From positions 1-23,874 of the forward strand of contig CAYZBG010000075.1 of the NCBI GenBank assembly GCA_964476565.1: 23,874 nucleotides of DNA, written 5' to 3'. Under the pieces are notes generated by a model that saw only the letters and a list, made by a program, of their open reading frames with translations, did no database searches and was not told the origin of the DNA. Origin of the DNA: CAMAXB01 sp964476565. GTDB lineage: Bacteria > Verrucomicrobiota > Verrucomicrobiia > Opitutales > Opitutaceae. Position numbers and translations under genes: made by a program. Positions 16,353 to 22,699 of the stretch are shown here, piece after piece. How positions within the stretch are numbered: the stretch's first letter is position 1; every line of letters begins with the position of its first letter.

Positions 16353-19300
16353 TCAGAGCGGCTTGGCCGGGAGGAAGGCCTTGTGCTTGCGCTGGCTGGT
16401 GCGATACCAGCTCTCGAAGCGGAATGAGGATTGCGGATGCGAATCCGTGAGGCCGTTGATGGCGGCGGCGAGCAGCGCGATGGGAACCGGCGTTTGCCAG
16501 AGGTGATAGTCGAAAAGGCGGTCGCCGGACGGCTCGGGAATGGCGCGTTGGAGACCGACGAGCGTGAGAAACTCGGCGGCGGGTGCGGCGAGTGTTTCGA
16601 GGCCGAGGTCGTTGGTGGAGAAACCCACATCGCGAGCGTCCGAGTTTGGGCCTCGGTTGGCGTCGAAGTAGAAGGGCTCGACCTTTTTAGTCGGGTCTTC
16701 GGGAGCGTAGGCGATCCGCAGGTTGTAAAGTATGCGCTCTTTGTCTTCGGGGCGGATTGCCTTCTGCATGGCACGGGCAATTCGCGGAGCCTCCATCGTG
16801 CCCGCCCATACCTTGAGAGGGGAAGTCGTGGCAGCGGAGGTTTTCCACCAATCCACGCGGAGCTCGAAAGGGGCACCGATGGTGATCGGCGACGCAGTGG
16901 CGTCGTCGGGGTCAAAAGCGGTGATTTCAGCGGCGGTGATTTTTTCGATGAGTTCCGTGAGCGGTGAAGTGTGCGCGAGGTGGAAGCGGAAACCGGTGTC
17001 GGTTTGCTCGAACCATGCGACGGCGTTGGGGAAAAGTCGGGGACGGGTTACGAGTTCGAAGAGGCCGCAGCAAGCAAAGTAGTGGCCAGGATTGGCGGGG
17101 TTGACTGCGAGCGTCGCGGTCGGGGAAGGGGCAAGTGGGTTTAGGACGCGTGAGGCAGGAGCTGAAACAGGGGGGCGGTCTCGGAGTGTGGACGCGGAAT
17201 ACGCGACGATGCCGGCGCTGGCTGCGTAGTCGGCGGCGCGGAGGAGCGATTCCAACCAGGCGAGCCCCCAGCGACCGAAGCGCTTCTGGAGGCGGGCGAA
17301 GCGGCGCGGAGTGTCGGCAGCGACGACGGGGGCGGCGCTATTGCCGGAGTAGTCGAAGGATTCCTCGATGGGAAAGCAGGGGCGGGCGCGCCCGTGGTGG
17401 GTGGCGACAAGGTGCAGGGCGATTTCGCGCTCGATTTCGGTCAGGCTATTGAAATCCGGGTCGTGCTCCGCATCGAGTAGCGAGCCGAACTCGTGTCGGT
17501 AATATTCGGCGATGTTCCGCGGGCGCATCTTTCCGCCGGACTTCGCGAAGATGGTGGCCGAATTGGTGGGGTCGTAGGCGAGGTTGCCGAGGTTGCGTTG
17601 CCACGGGGCGCGGTTTTTCCCGAGGTCGTGCAGGCTGGCGGCGACGACGAGGCAGCGACCCAAATCGGGCGCGCCGGCGACGGGGGTTCCCGGGAAAAGC
17701 TTGGCGGCGATAGCGGCGGCGTTGGCCGTGACGGCTTTGGTGTGGGCCTCAAGCGTTTCGGCAGCGGGAGAAATGCTCCTGCGCTTGGCGGTGGGCTCGG
17801 ATAGCGGCGCGAACCAGAGGAGGTAGCGTGTCTCCTCTGCGTCCTCGTCGGAGATGATAAGCGAGAAATCGGCGGCGTTGTCCGGAGTGTCGCTTTCGCG
17901 GCGATCTATACCGGAACAATCGGAGGCGTGAGTTTTTGCGGAGGCCGAGAACATGCCCATCGGGTCGAGGCCGCCGAGACTGGCGGGCAGGAGAAGGGTT
18001 GCTTCGGTGATGAGTTCTTTCAGGCGCTTAAGCTTCATCTTCTCCTCGTTCGAAAGCTCAACCTTGGGTTTCGACGAAAGGGCAAACGGGGCAAGCGGGA
18101 GCGTTTGCACGCTTCCAAATTCATCGATCAGCCAGGCGTCAGGGAGTTCGTCTTCTATCTTGAGGCGAGCGGCCACGATATCGCCCAGCGTGTCGAAGAT
18201 GCGATCACTGGTGTCGCGCAGGAGTTCTCGTGGGTGCAGGGGGAAGGTTTCCAGAAAACCCTCGATGGCATAGGCGGCGATGTGCGCGAAGTCGCGATCA
18301 TCGCGCCAGGCGAGGTGAGTTTCCGGCGGCTGCCACTCGGTTTCGCCGTGAAGATAGGGAGCAACGGGCGGACGGGCCGCGATGGGTTTACGGACGGAAG
18401 TGAGCGCCCAGGCGTCGAATTGAATATCCGTGGCCTCGCGAAGGGTGGGCGACGGTGAAAACGCATCGGCGCGGGCGTCGGCGGGCAGGGTGTCGAGCGC
18501 GGCGGGGCTTGCGGAGCCGTCGAGTTTTTGGAGTAGCGCGAGCGTGCGTTCGCGAGCGGCCTCGATGGGTTTTTCAGAGTCGAAGTCCGTTTCGTGAACA
18601 ACGGTGATTTCGCTGTCGTCGCGGAGGCCGAAGCGGTTCACACGGCCGAAGCGCTGGGCCATGCTTTCGTAACTCGAGAGGTCGCACACCAAGTCGTCGG
18701 CGGAGAGATTGACGCCGACTTCGCCGGCGCTGGTAGCCACGAGAAAAACCGTCTCGGTGGGTGGGACGACGTTCTTGGCGGGATCCTTTTTTGGCAGGAA
18801 GCGCTGGAAGACGCGGTTCTTGTCAACGAGGGTGTCTCGTTCCTCGCCACGCATGGTTCCCGTGAGCATGGCAACGCTGCCCTTGTGTTCGCCTTTGTTT
18901 AATTCTGCGGCGACTTTCAGGGCGACTGCAACGGATCGGGTAAAAACGAGGATAGCCCGGCCTGCGGGTTTGGTTTTCGCCAAGGCCACGAGCTTTGCGT
19001 CCAACGTGTCGGCCTCGCCAAGCGGTATCAGCGACAGCCGTTTGGTGGCATGGATGCGTTTTTGGACCGTTTCGTTTTCTTGGTCCGAAGCGGTGAGCGT
19101 GAATGGCGCGGTGCTGTTTGCTGTTTTGGCGCGGTTGGTCGCGGTGAGGGCGATGACGTGCAGCTTGCGCAGTTCAGCATCGGCTTGCTGTGTCGCGATA
19201 ATGGTCTCCAGAAGGGACTGAAAGCATGGCTCGAGGTGCGCTTCGTCGTGAACGAGCAGGGCGTCTTGAGCGAGGAAACCGGCGTGAAGCGGGCGGGTTT

Positions 19301-19799
19301 TGAAACCGCGCGTATATCGACTGAACAGAAGACCGCTGCCGATCATGTCCACGGTGCCGACGACTACGGCTGGGCGGGCGGGGTCGGCGCACCAATAGCC
19401 GTTGTCGGCGAATTGGCCGCGGAGCGTGCTGATTGCCAAGGGCGACGCGCTGGGGGTCGGCAACGGGAGCGCGCATAGCGACGTGAGCGTGTTTCGGATT
19501 TCGGAGAGTTCGGGCTTTTGCTTGAGCGAATCGCATAGGCGCTCGACCTCGGCGGTGGTTTGGTCAACCACGGTCCGACGGTTTACCACGTAAACGAGAC
19601 GGCGTGGTGTGGTGTCGGGCTTGGCAGCCAAGGCGCAAAGCCAGATCGCGATAATGGATGTTTTGCCAAGACCGGTGGGGAGCGAGGCTGACTCGGGGTA
19701 AACGCCGTTGATGAAGCGGTCGTAGAGGGCGGTTTGCCAGGGGAACGGCGACACGCCGGTCAGGGCGGCGAACGTCTTTGAGAAGTCGTGCGGCTGCAT
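16353..19799 (-). CDS. cas3-csb3: Cas3-Csb3 fusion: type I-G helicase, C-terminal HD nuclease and Cas8-like Csb3 subunit in one protein
   Basis: 1148 residues from the ATG at 19799. Helicase: Walker A LPTGLGKTS (40-48), DEAH in LLVHDEAHLEP (185-188), LTAT (218-221), motif VI QRFGRVNRFG (382-391). HD nuclease placed after the helicase, as in type I-G: H686, H724-D725 (SLHDLGK), H769, H801-H802 (THHGRARP), D857. From about residue 895 the chain becomes Csb3 (GSU0052 family, Cas8-like): VNPANPGHYFACCGLFELV, RVDWWK and LKVWAGTMEAPRI. In Geobacter the two are separate genes. The fusion would tether the nuclease to Cascade. An earlier in-frame ATG (20039) is rejected because that stretch overlaps a cas3 fragment in another frame. 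Confidence 0.94.
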   Translation of the reverse strand: MQPHDFSKTFAALTGVSPFPWQTALYDRFINGVYPESASLPTGLGKTSIIAIWLCALAAKPDTTPRRLVYVVNRRTVVDQTTAEVERLCDSLKQKPELSEIRNTLTSLCALPLPTPSASPLAISTLRGQFADNGYWCADPARPAVVVGTVDMIGSGLLFSRYTRGFKTRPLHAGFLAQDALLVHDEAHLEPCFQSLLETIIATQQADAELRKLHVIALTATNRAKTANSTAPFTLTASDQENETVQKRIHATKRLSLIPLGEADTLDAKLVALAKTKPAGRAILVFTRSVAVALKVAAELNKGEHKGSVAMLTGTMRGEERDTLVDKNRVFQRFLPKKDPAKNVVPPTETVFLVATSAGEVGVNLSADDLVCDLSSYESMAQRFGRVNRFGLRDDSEITVVHETDFDSEKPIEAARERTLALLQKLDGSASPAALDTLPADARADAFSPSPTLREATDIQFDAWALTSVRKPIAARPPVAPYLHGETEWQPPETHLAWRDDRDFAHIAAYAIEGFLETFPLHPRELLRDTSDRIFDTLGDIVAARLKIEDELPDAWLIDEFGSVQTLPLAPFALSSKPKVELSNEEKMKLKRLKELITEATLLLPASLGGLDPMGMFSASAKTHASDCSGIDRRESDTPDNAADFSLIISDEDAEETRYLLWFAPLSEPTAKRRSISPAAETLEAHTKAVTANAAAIAAKLFPGTPVAGAPDLGRCLVVAASLHDLGKNRAPWQRNLGNLAYDPTNSATIFAKSGGKMRPRNIAEYYRHEFGSLLDAEHDPDFNSLTEIEREIALHLVATHHGRARPCFPIEESFDYSGNSAAPVVAADTPRRFARLQKRFGRWGLAWLESLLRAADYAASAGIVAYSASTLRDRPPVSAPASRVLNPLAPSPTATLAVNPANPGHYFACCGLFELVTRPRLFPNAVAWFEQTDTGFRFHLAHTSPLTELIEKITAAEITAFDPDDATASPITIGAPFELRVDWWKTSAATTSPLKVWAGTMEAPRIARAMQKAIRPEDKERILYNLRIAYAPEDPTKKVEPFYFDANRGPNSDARDVGFSTNDLGLETLAAPAAEFLTLVGLQRAIPEPSGDRLFDYHLWQTPVPIALLAAAINGLTDSHPQSSFRFESWYRTSQRKHKAFLPAKPL

Positions 19800-19810
19800 G
19801 GGGGAATAAG

Positions 19811-20032
19811 TCAGGCGGCGGTCTTTCCAAGGCCGGTGGGGATGTGGATGAGCCGGGATTCGCAGGGCGTGCCGGTGGATAATGTCTCCGGCCGGTCGGC
19901 TTTCGCTCCTTTGCCGCAGGCAAGGCGGCATTGGTAATCGTAGGGAGTGTTGCCGGCTTGCGGGGTCGTAGCCTCTCCTCGTTGGCGAAGGCTCGTGGCG
20001 GCTTGGAAGAAGGCGTCGAAGGTCGGGGACAT
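19811..20032 (-). pseudogene. Truncated 5' fragment of a second, different type I-G cas3
   Basis: 73 codons starting MSPTFDAFFQAATS, continuing GNTPYDYQCRLA and ending CESRLIHIPTGLGKTAA before a stop. This is the N-terminus and Walker A of a canonical type I-G Cas3, cut off right after the motif. The intact Cas3 starts 11 nt further on with a different N-terminus but the same PTGLGKT motif. The frame is clean but too short to be an enzyme. It looks like the remnant of an older cas3 replaced by the present cas3-csb3, possibly by recombination at the conserved motif. It may still be translated as a leader peptide for the operon. A 13-residue Arg/Gln/Thr-rich stretch interrupts the normal 'AATGNTPYDYQ' region. 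Confidence 0.75.
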
Positions 20033-20090
20033 GCTGCAAATAAGGGGCTGGAAGAAAGAAGAGTCAGGGAGAGATAACGGAAAATAAAAA

Positions 20091-20120
20091 AGTATGTTTT
20101 GATGAATTAGAGGATTTAAA
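20091..20120 (-). promoter_or_regulatory. Candidate promoter of the cas3-csb3/csb1/csb2 operon
   Basis: On the minus strand TTTAAA (20120-20115) and CATACT (20096-20091) lie 18 nt apart as candidate -35 and -10 boxes, inside an AT-rich island (about 20082-20131) that contrasts with the GC-rich neighbourhood. The boxes are weak matches, but position and composition fit. The pseudo-spacer target (20097-20117) lies almost exactly between them. Confidence 0.45.
20097..20117 (+). promoter_or_regulatory. Predicted Cascade target of the pseudo-spacer, with TTT PAM
   Basis: TGATGAATTAGAGGATTT (20100-20117) matches the first 18 nt of the pseudo-spacer at 20720-20737 at 15 positions. Mismatches are at 6, 12 and 15; positions 6 and 12 are bases that type I Cascade flips out and does not pair. 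The three bases before it, 20097-20099, are TTT, fitting the TTN PAM known for a type I-G/I-U Cas4-Cas1. Beyond position 18 the match is lost. Seed-limited pairing of this kind is expected to bind without triggering cutting, so it would repress both flanking promoters. Confidence 0.7.
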
Positions 20121-20129
20121 GGAGACTAA

Positions 20130-20158
20130 TTGACAGCAACATGTTTCAGCCCAATCTG
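20130..20158 (+). promoter_or_regulatory. Candidate promoter of the DUF3368 toxin gene
   Basis: A perfect TTGACA at 20130-20135 is followed after 17 nt by AATCTG (20153-20158), a weak -10. The predicted start of transcription would fall at or within a few bases of the GTG at 20167, implying a nearly leaderless mRNA. The -35 box lies within the 38-nt stretch (20100-20137) that a Cascade bound at the pseudo-spacer target would cover. Confidence 0.4.
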
Positions 20159-20166
20159 CGCATTGC

Positions 20167-20667
20167 GTGCCTTCCTGCGTTGCCAATACCTCGCCTCTCA
20201 TCGCCCTGTCCTCGATCAAGCGGCTCGATCTGTTGCGGGCGGCTTTCCCTGAAGTGTTGGTCCCGGATGCCGTGTACGGCGAGGTCGTCTCCCATGGTGA
20301 GGGGTGGATCGAAGCGCGTCAGTTGCAGGGCGAATTGGCCGGGGGCACCTGGCTTTTGCGCACGCCCGTTGGGGAGTCGCCGACTTTGGCTGAGCTTCGC
20401 CTGAGGCTTGGCGGCTCGGGCGAGGCCGAAGCCATTGTGCTGGCGAAAGAACGAGGTGTCCCGGTGATGCTGGATGAGTTGGCCGGTCGGAAGGCAGCGA
20501 CCGCTCTGAGGGTCGAGGTGTGGGGTAGTCTTCGGATCCTGAGATTGGCAAAAAAGTCGGGACTCATTCCGCAAATCCGGCCCCTGCTCACAGATATGAT
20601 CGAGGCCGGCATTTATTATGGCGACGACTTGGTGGAGCGGTTTCTCCACGAGGAGGGCGAACTTTGA
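20167..20667 (+). CDS. DUF3368 family PIN-like toxin
   Basis: 166 residues from a GTG; VANTSPLIALSSIKRLDLL is the standard N-terminus of DUF3368 proteins, so the start is well supported. Further hallmarks are VLVPDAVYGEVV, GSGEAEAIVLA (82-92) and VMLDELAGRKAA (100-111), the conserved acids of a PIN-like nuclease fold. Family members are usually the toxin of a pair with UPF0175, encoded just upstream of the toxin. Here the order is reversed: the UPF0175 gene is downstream, and a degenerate mini-CRISPR lies between them. The gene diverges from the cas operon, sharing its AT-rich promoter region. It looks intact. No Shine-Dalgarno is visible. Confidence 0.9.
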   Translation: MPSCVANTSPLIALSSIKRLDLLRAAFPEVLVPDAVYGEVVSHGEGWIEARQLQGELAGGTWLLRTPVGESPTLAELRLRLGGSGEAEAIVLAKERGVPVMLDELAGRKAATALRVEVWGSLRILRLAKKSGLIPQIRPLLTDMIEAGIYYGDDLVERFLHEEGEL

Positions 20668-20683
20668 ACAGCGGGCCGGCGTC

Positions 20684-20719
20684 AGTTCCGCGCTCTTGCG
20701 AGTGCGGCCCCGTTGAAGC
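20684..20719 (+). repeat. CRISPR pseudo-repeat 1
   Basis: Differences from the array repeat are at positions 1, 2, 14, 15, 20 and 26. The stem is CCGCGCTC (20688-20695) with GAGTGCGG (20700-20707), loop TTGC. The handle GTTGAAGC is at 20712-20719. Confidence 0.9.
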
Positions 20720-20757
20720 TGATGGATTAGCGGGTTTTTTGATGTAATTTCGGAAGA

Positions 20758-20793
20758 TCCTCCGTGCCCTTCGGGGCGCGGCCCCATTGCCGT
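20758..20793 (+). repeat. CRISPR pseudo-repeat 2, hairpin kept and handle lost
   Basis: The stem is CCGTGCCC (20762-20769) with GGGCGCGG (20774-20781), loop TTCG, all eight pairs formed including one G-U. The stem and loop occupy the same repeat positions (5-12, 13-16, 17-24) as in the array. The 3' end has drifted away from the handle sequence. Confidence 0.75.
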
Positions 20794-20829
20794 CTTGCCG
20801 CCGGTCCGCTGTTCGTTATTTGTTTTGGT

Positions 20830-21084
20830 ATGTCCGTGATGCTTGAGATTCCCGAGTCGGCGGTGGCTGGGTTGCATTTGTCGCCTGAGCAATTGCAGGT
20901 GGAGCTCCGTCGTGATCTCGCTGTGGTGCTCTATGCGCGCGGGGCCCTGCCGATCAGCAAGGCCATGGAATTCGCGGGAATGAACCGGCGCGATTTCGAG
21001 CGCCTCCTGAAGGAGCGGCAGGTGCGGCGTCCGTTTGACGAGACCGAACTGACGCGCGAGTTGCGCGATCCGGTGTCGTTGTAG
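20830..21084 (+). CDS. UPF0175 family antitoxin
   Basis: 84 residues from the ATG at 20830. The frame is open upstream, but that part overlaps pseudo-repeat 2 and has no family similarity. MSVMLEIPESAVAGL, then the helical LRRDLAVVLYARGALPISKA and AMEFAGMNRRDFERLLKE, form the helix-turn-helix-like core of UPF0175. The family is usually the antitoxin and DNA-binding partner of a DUF3368 toxin. Here it lies 162 nt downstream of the toxin gene with the crRNA-like element between them, so it is probably expressed with the toxin but separated by it. Confidence 0.88.
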   Translation: MSVMLEIPESAVAGLHLSPEQLQVELRRDLAVVLYARGALPISKAMEFAGMNRRDFERLLKERQVRRPFDETELTRELRDPVSL

Positions 21085-21301
21085 TGGCACCGAGGCCGGG
21101 CGCTCGACCAGTTCAAGGCAGGTCTGTTCGGCAGCCTCGGCATCGATCAGCACGGAAAGTCCGCGCAGCCTTACAATCGGAATCCGCAGGCGCTCAGTCA
21201 TGGCATGGTCTTGGCGAGCACATTCACCGACTCGAGGTAGTTGCCTTGTTCATGGGAGGATCCTTTCAAGTGGCGACTGCGGGAGGAAACGCCCGACCCT
21301 A
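21085..21301. other. Intergenic stretch, no gene recognised
   Basis: Between the UPF0175 gene and the stop of the WYL regulator. A minus-strand frame starting at 21201 (MTERLRIPIVRLRGLSVLID) runs antisense through UPF0175 and the toxin. Its first 40 or so codons faintly recall a STAS-domain start and may be a decayed gene end, but this is too weak to call. Confidence 0.4.
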
Positions 21302-22381
21302 TCACGGCACCCGGGACACCGGCTGTCCCTGTGAATAACTTTCCGATTTTTCTCCGCCCGCATGCTTCGCGAGCAGGGCTTGCGCCTCGGTCCGCACCGC
21401 CTCGCGGAGCTCTGCCGGCGCCCGTACTTCCACATGCGCGCCCCACGAGAGAATCCAGCGCCGCACGTCGATCAGGTTGTTCAACCGCAGGGTGACCTCC
21501 ACCCCACCCTGCCCTGGCAATTCCGCAATTTCCTGCGAGGGATGCCAGCGCCGCTCGCGAATATAGGGCGCGGCGAACGCATCGAATCGGACCCTCACCT
21601 CTTCGGTCCGCTCTCCGGTGAAGAGGCCGAAGCTGCCTTCAAGATAGGCCGCCACATCGAATTCGACGGGCGGATCGAAACGGCTGCCGGTGTTCGTCGC
21701 CGCTTCGATCCGCCCGAGGACGAACTTCCGCGGCTCCGCCTTTTTCAGATCGTACGCGACCAACACCCAGCGATGATCGAGCCAGGCCAGTCGTAACGGA
21801 TGCACGCGCCTTCGTTCGGACGCTTTCGCCCCCGGTTTCCGATACACGAGCAGCAACTCCCGGCGACGGCGAATCGCAGCCAAGAGGGACGCAAACCAAC
21901 GCAGCTCCGAACGCGCCTCCGTGCCATCGTCGGACTGAAAAATCAACCTGCCTACTTCGTCGGCAGGAAGCGAAATTGCCCCGCCCACCGTCGTGGCGAT
22001 CTTGTCCAGCGCAGCGTGCAACGCCTGCCCGAGCGCGGTGCCGCGCCACGCCGAAAAAACGCGGCTCGCCAGGATCAATGCCAGCGCCTCCTCGCCGTCC
22101 AGGCTCAGCAAGGGCAGGTGCTCGCAGGGCTTTTCGTAGATATAGGTCCGCGTTGACGGCTCCCATGTCACCACCGCCCGTCCCCCACTCCGCATGATCT
22201 CGATATCGCGTTTGATGGTACGATCCGTGACACCCAGCGTCTTGGCCAGACTCGCTGCCGTCACCTGCCGATGATGCGACAGATGCTCGTGAATCCGGAG
22301 AATCCGCATCAAGGCCGAGGGACCGGCGGCAGGCGATTGGGCACGGCGAGGTCGGCGGGAAGCAGAAGCGGGCGAAGGCAT
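21302..22381 (-). CDS. WYL-domain transcriptional regulator with N-terminal helix-turn-helix
   Basis: 359 residues from the ATG at 22381. Residues 24-82 form a winged helix-turn-helix (RILRIHEHLSHHRQVTAASL followed by GVTDRTIKRDIEIM). Residues about 165-235 form the WYL domain (LLLVYRKPGAKASER, HPLRLAWLDHRWVLVAYD, FVLGRIEA), and about 258-340 the WCX end domain. The first 23 residues are a Pro/Ala/Arg tail, and a start at M25 (22309) is possible. WYL regulators commonly control defence islands and phage-defence operons by sensing nucleic acid or nucleotide ligands. Here it sits at the boundary of the CRISPR/Wadjet island, but its targets are unknown. An inverted repeat 20 nt upstream may be its operator. 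Confidence 0.92.
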   Translation of the reverse strand: MPSPASASRRPRRAQSPAAGPSALMRILRIHEHLSHHRQVTAASLAKTLGVTDRTIKRDIEIMRSGGRAVVTWEPSTRTYIYEKPCEHLPLLSLDGEEALALILASRVFSAWRGTALGQALHAALDKIATTVGGAISLPADEVGRLIFQSDDGTEARSELRWFASLLAAIRRRRELLLVYRKPGAKASERRRVHPLRLAWLDHRWVLVAYDLKKAEPRKFVLGRIEAATNTGSRFDPPVEFDVAAYLEGSFGLFTGERTEEVRVRFDAFAAPYIRERRWHPSQEIAELPGQGGVEVTLRLNNLIDVRRWILSWGAHVEVRAPAELREAVRTEAQALLAKHAGGEKSESYSQGQPVSRVP

Positions 22382-22699
22382 GGGAAGGAGCGGGAAGCAA
22401 TCGCAATGCCGAAAGATTGCGTCTCAAGCAATTCGATATGGCGGCGTAGACTGCGAATTTGGCACCACACCAGCGCGAACACCGAGTCTATGGCCCGAAT
22501 GGGAGCTCCGTCACGGGTGGCACAGAGTCTGGGACGCTCAAACTCCTGCGTTCGGCGGCAGGCATGCTTTGGTCTTCCGCTCGTTCCACCCATCGCCGCA
22601 CTTACCTTGAGCGGTTGGCAAGAGCTGATGAGGCGCGCCGCGCCGGCCGGCTGGGAATTTTCAATGTGACGCAGACTGCCGGTGCGCTATGCTCGCAGG
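22382..22699. other. Divergent intergenic region of about 320 nt
   Basis: It lies between the WYL regulator (minus) and the DUF1186 gene (plus). It holds the GCAAT/ATTGC repeat cluster near the regulator and otherwise shows no convincing gene, tRNA or terminator. Short frames here lack family features. Confidence 0.5.
22397..22433. promoter_or_regulatory. Inverted-repeat cluster upstream of the WYL gene, possible operator
   Basis: CGCAAT (22402-22407) and ATTGCG (22416-22421) form a 6-8-6 inverted repeat. Further GCAAT half-sites lie at 22397-22401 and at about 22428-22432. The position, 15-50 nt ahead of the regulator's ATG, fits an autoregulatory site. Confidence 0.4.

Larger units (their letters stand above)
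20684..20793 (+). ncRNA. Degenerate mini-CRISPR, predicted CreA/CreR-like crRNA-like RNA
   Basis: The order is pseudo-repeat 1 (20684-20719), pseudo-spacer (20720-20757, 38 nt), pseudo-repeat 2 (20758-20793). Repeat 1 agrees with the array repeat (minus-strand reading) at 30 of 36 positions, keeps the complete handle GTTGAAGC, and its hairpin survives a C-to-T change as a G-U pair. Repeat 2 agrees at 23 of 36 positions and has lost the handle, but has an 8-bp hairpin with a UUCG loop at the same register. So exactly the parts needed to make one crRNA (handle from the first, hairpin from the second) are kept. The pseudo-spacer seed matches the divergent cas/toxin promoter at 20100. This is the layout of CreA antitoxin RNAs and Cas-regulating RNAs known in other type I systems. 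A dedicated promoter is not obvious; it begins 17 nt after the toxin stop and could be processed from the toxin mRNA. Confidence 0.8.

Noticed and set aside
19800..20039. N-terminal extension of the cas3-csb3 frame to 20039
   Set aside because: It overlaps the cas3 fragment in another frame, is Arg/Pro/His-rich, and the Cas3 fold begins at MQPHDFSKTF.
20130..20252. 40-codon frame with AAGGAG at a good distance from a TTG, ahead of and overlapping the toxin gene
   Set aside because: It is out of frame with the toxin, the TTG is also the -35 box, and the product has no recognisable feature. It was considered as a CreT-like mini-ORF, but there is no supporting evidence.
20735..20740. T6 run in the pseudo-spacer as a terminator
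   Set aside because: No stable hairpin ends directly before it; the pseudo-repeat 1 stem ends 27 nt earlier.
20764..20829. 22-codon upstream extension of the UPF0175 frame
   Set aside because: It lies over pseudo-repeat 2 and lacks similarity to the family, whose proteins start at MSVMLEIPE.
20146..21201. 351-codon minus-strand frame spanning UPF0175, the mini-CRISPR and DUF3368
   Set aside because: Opposite two recognisable family members; apart from a faint STAS-like start it has no motif.
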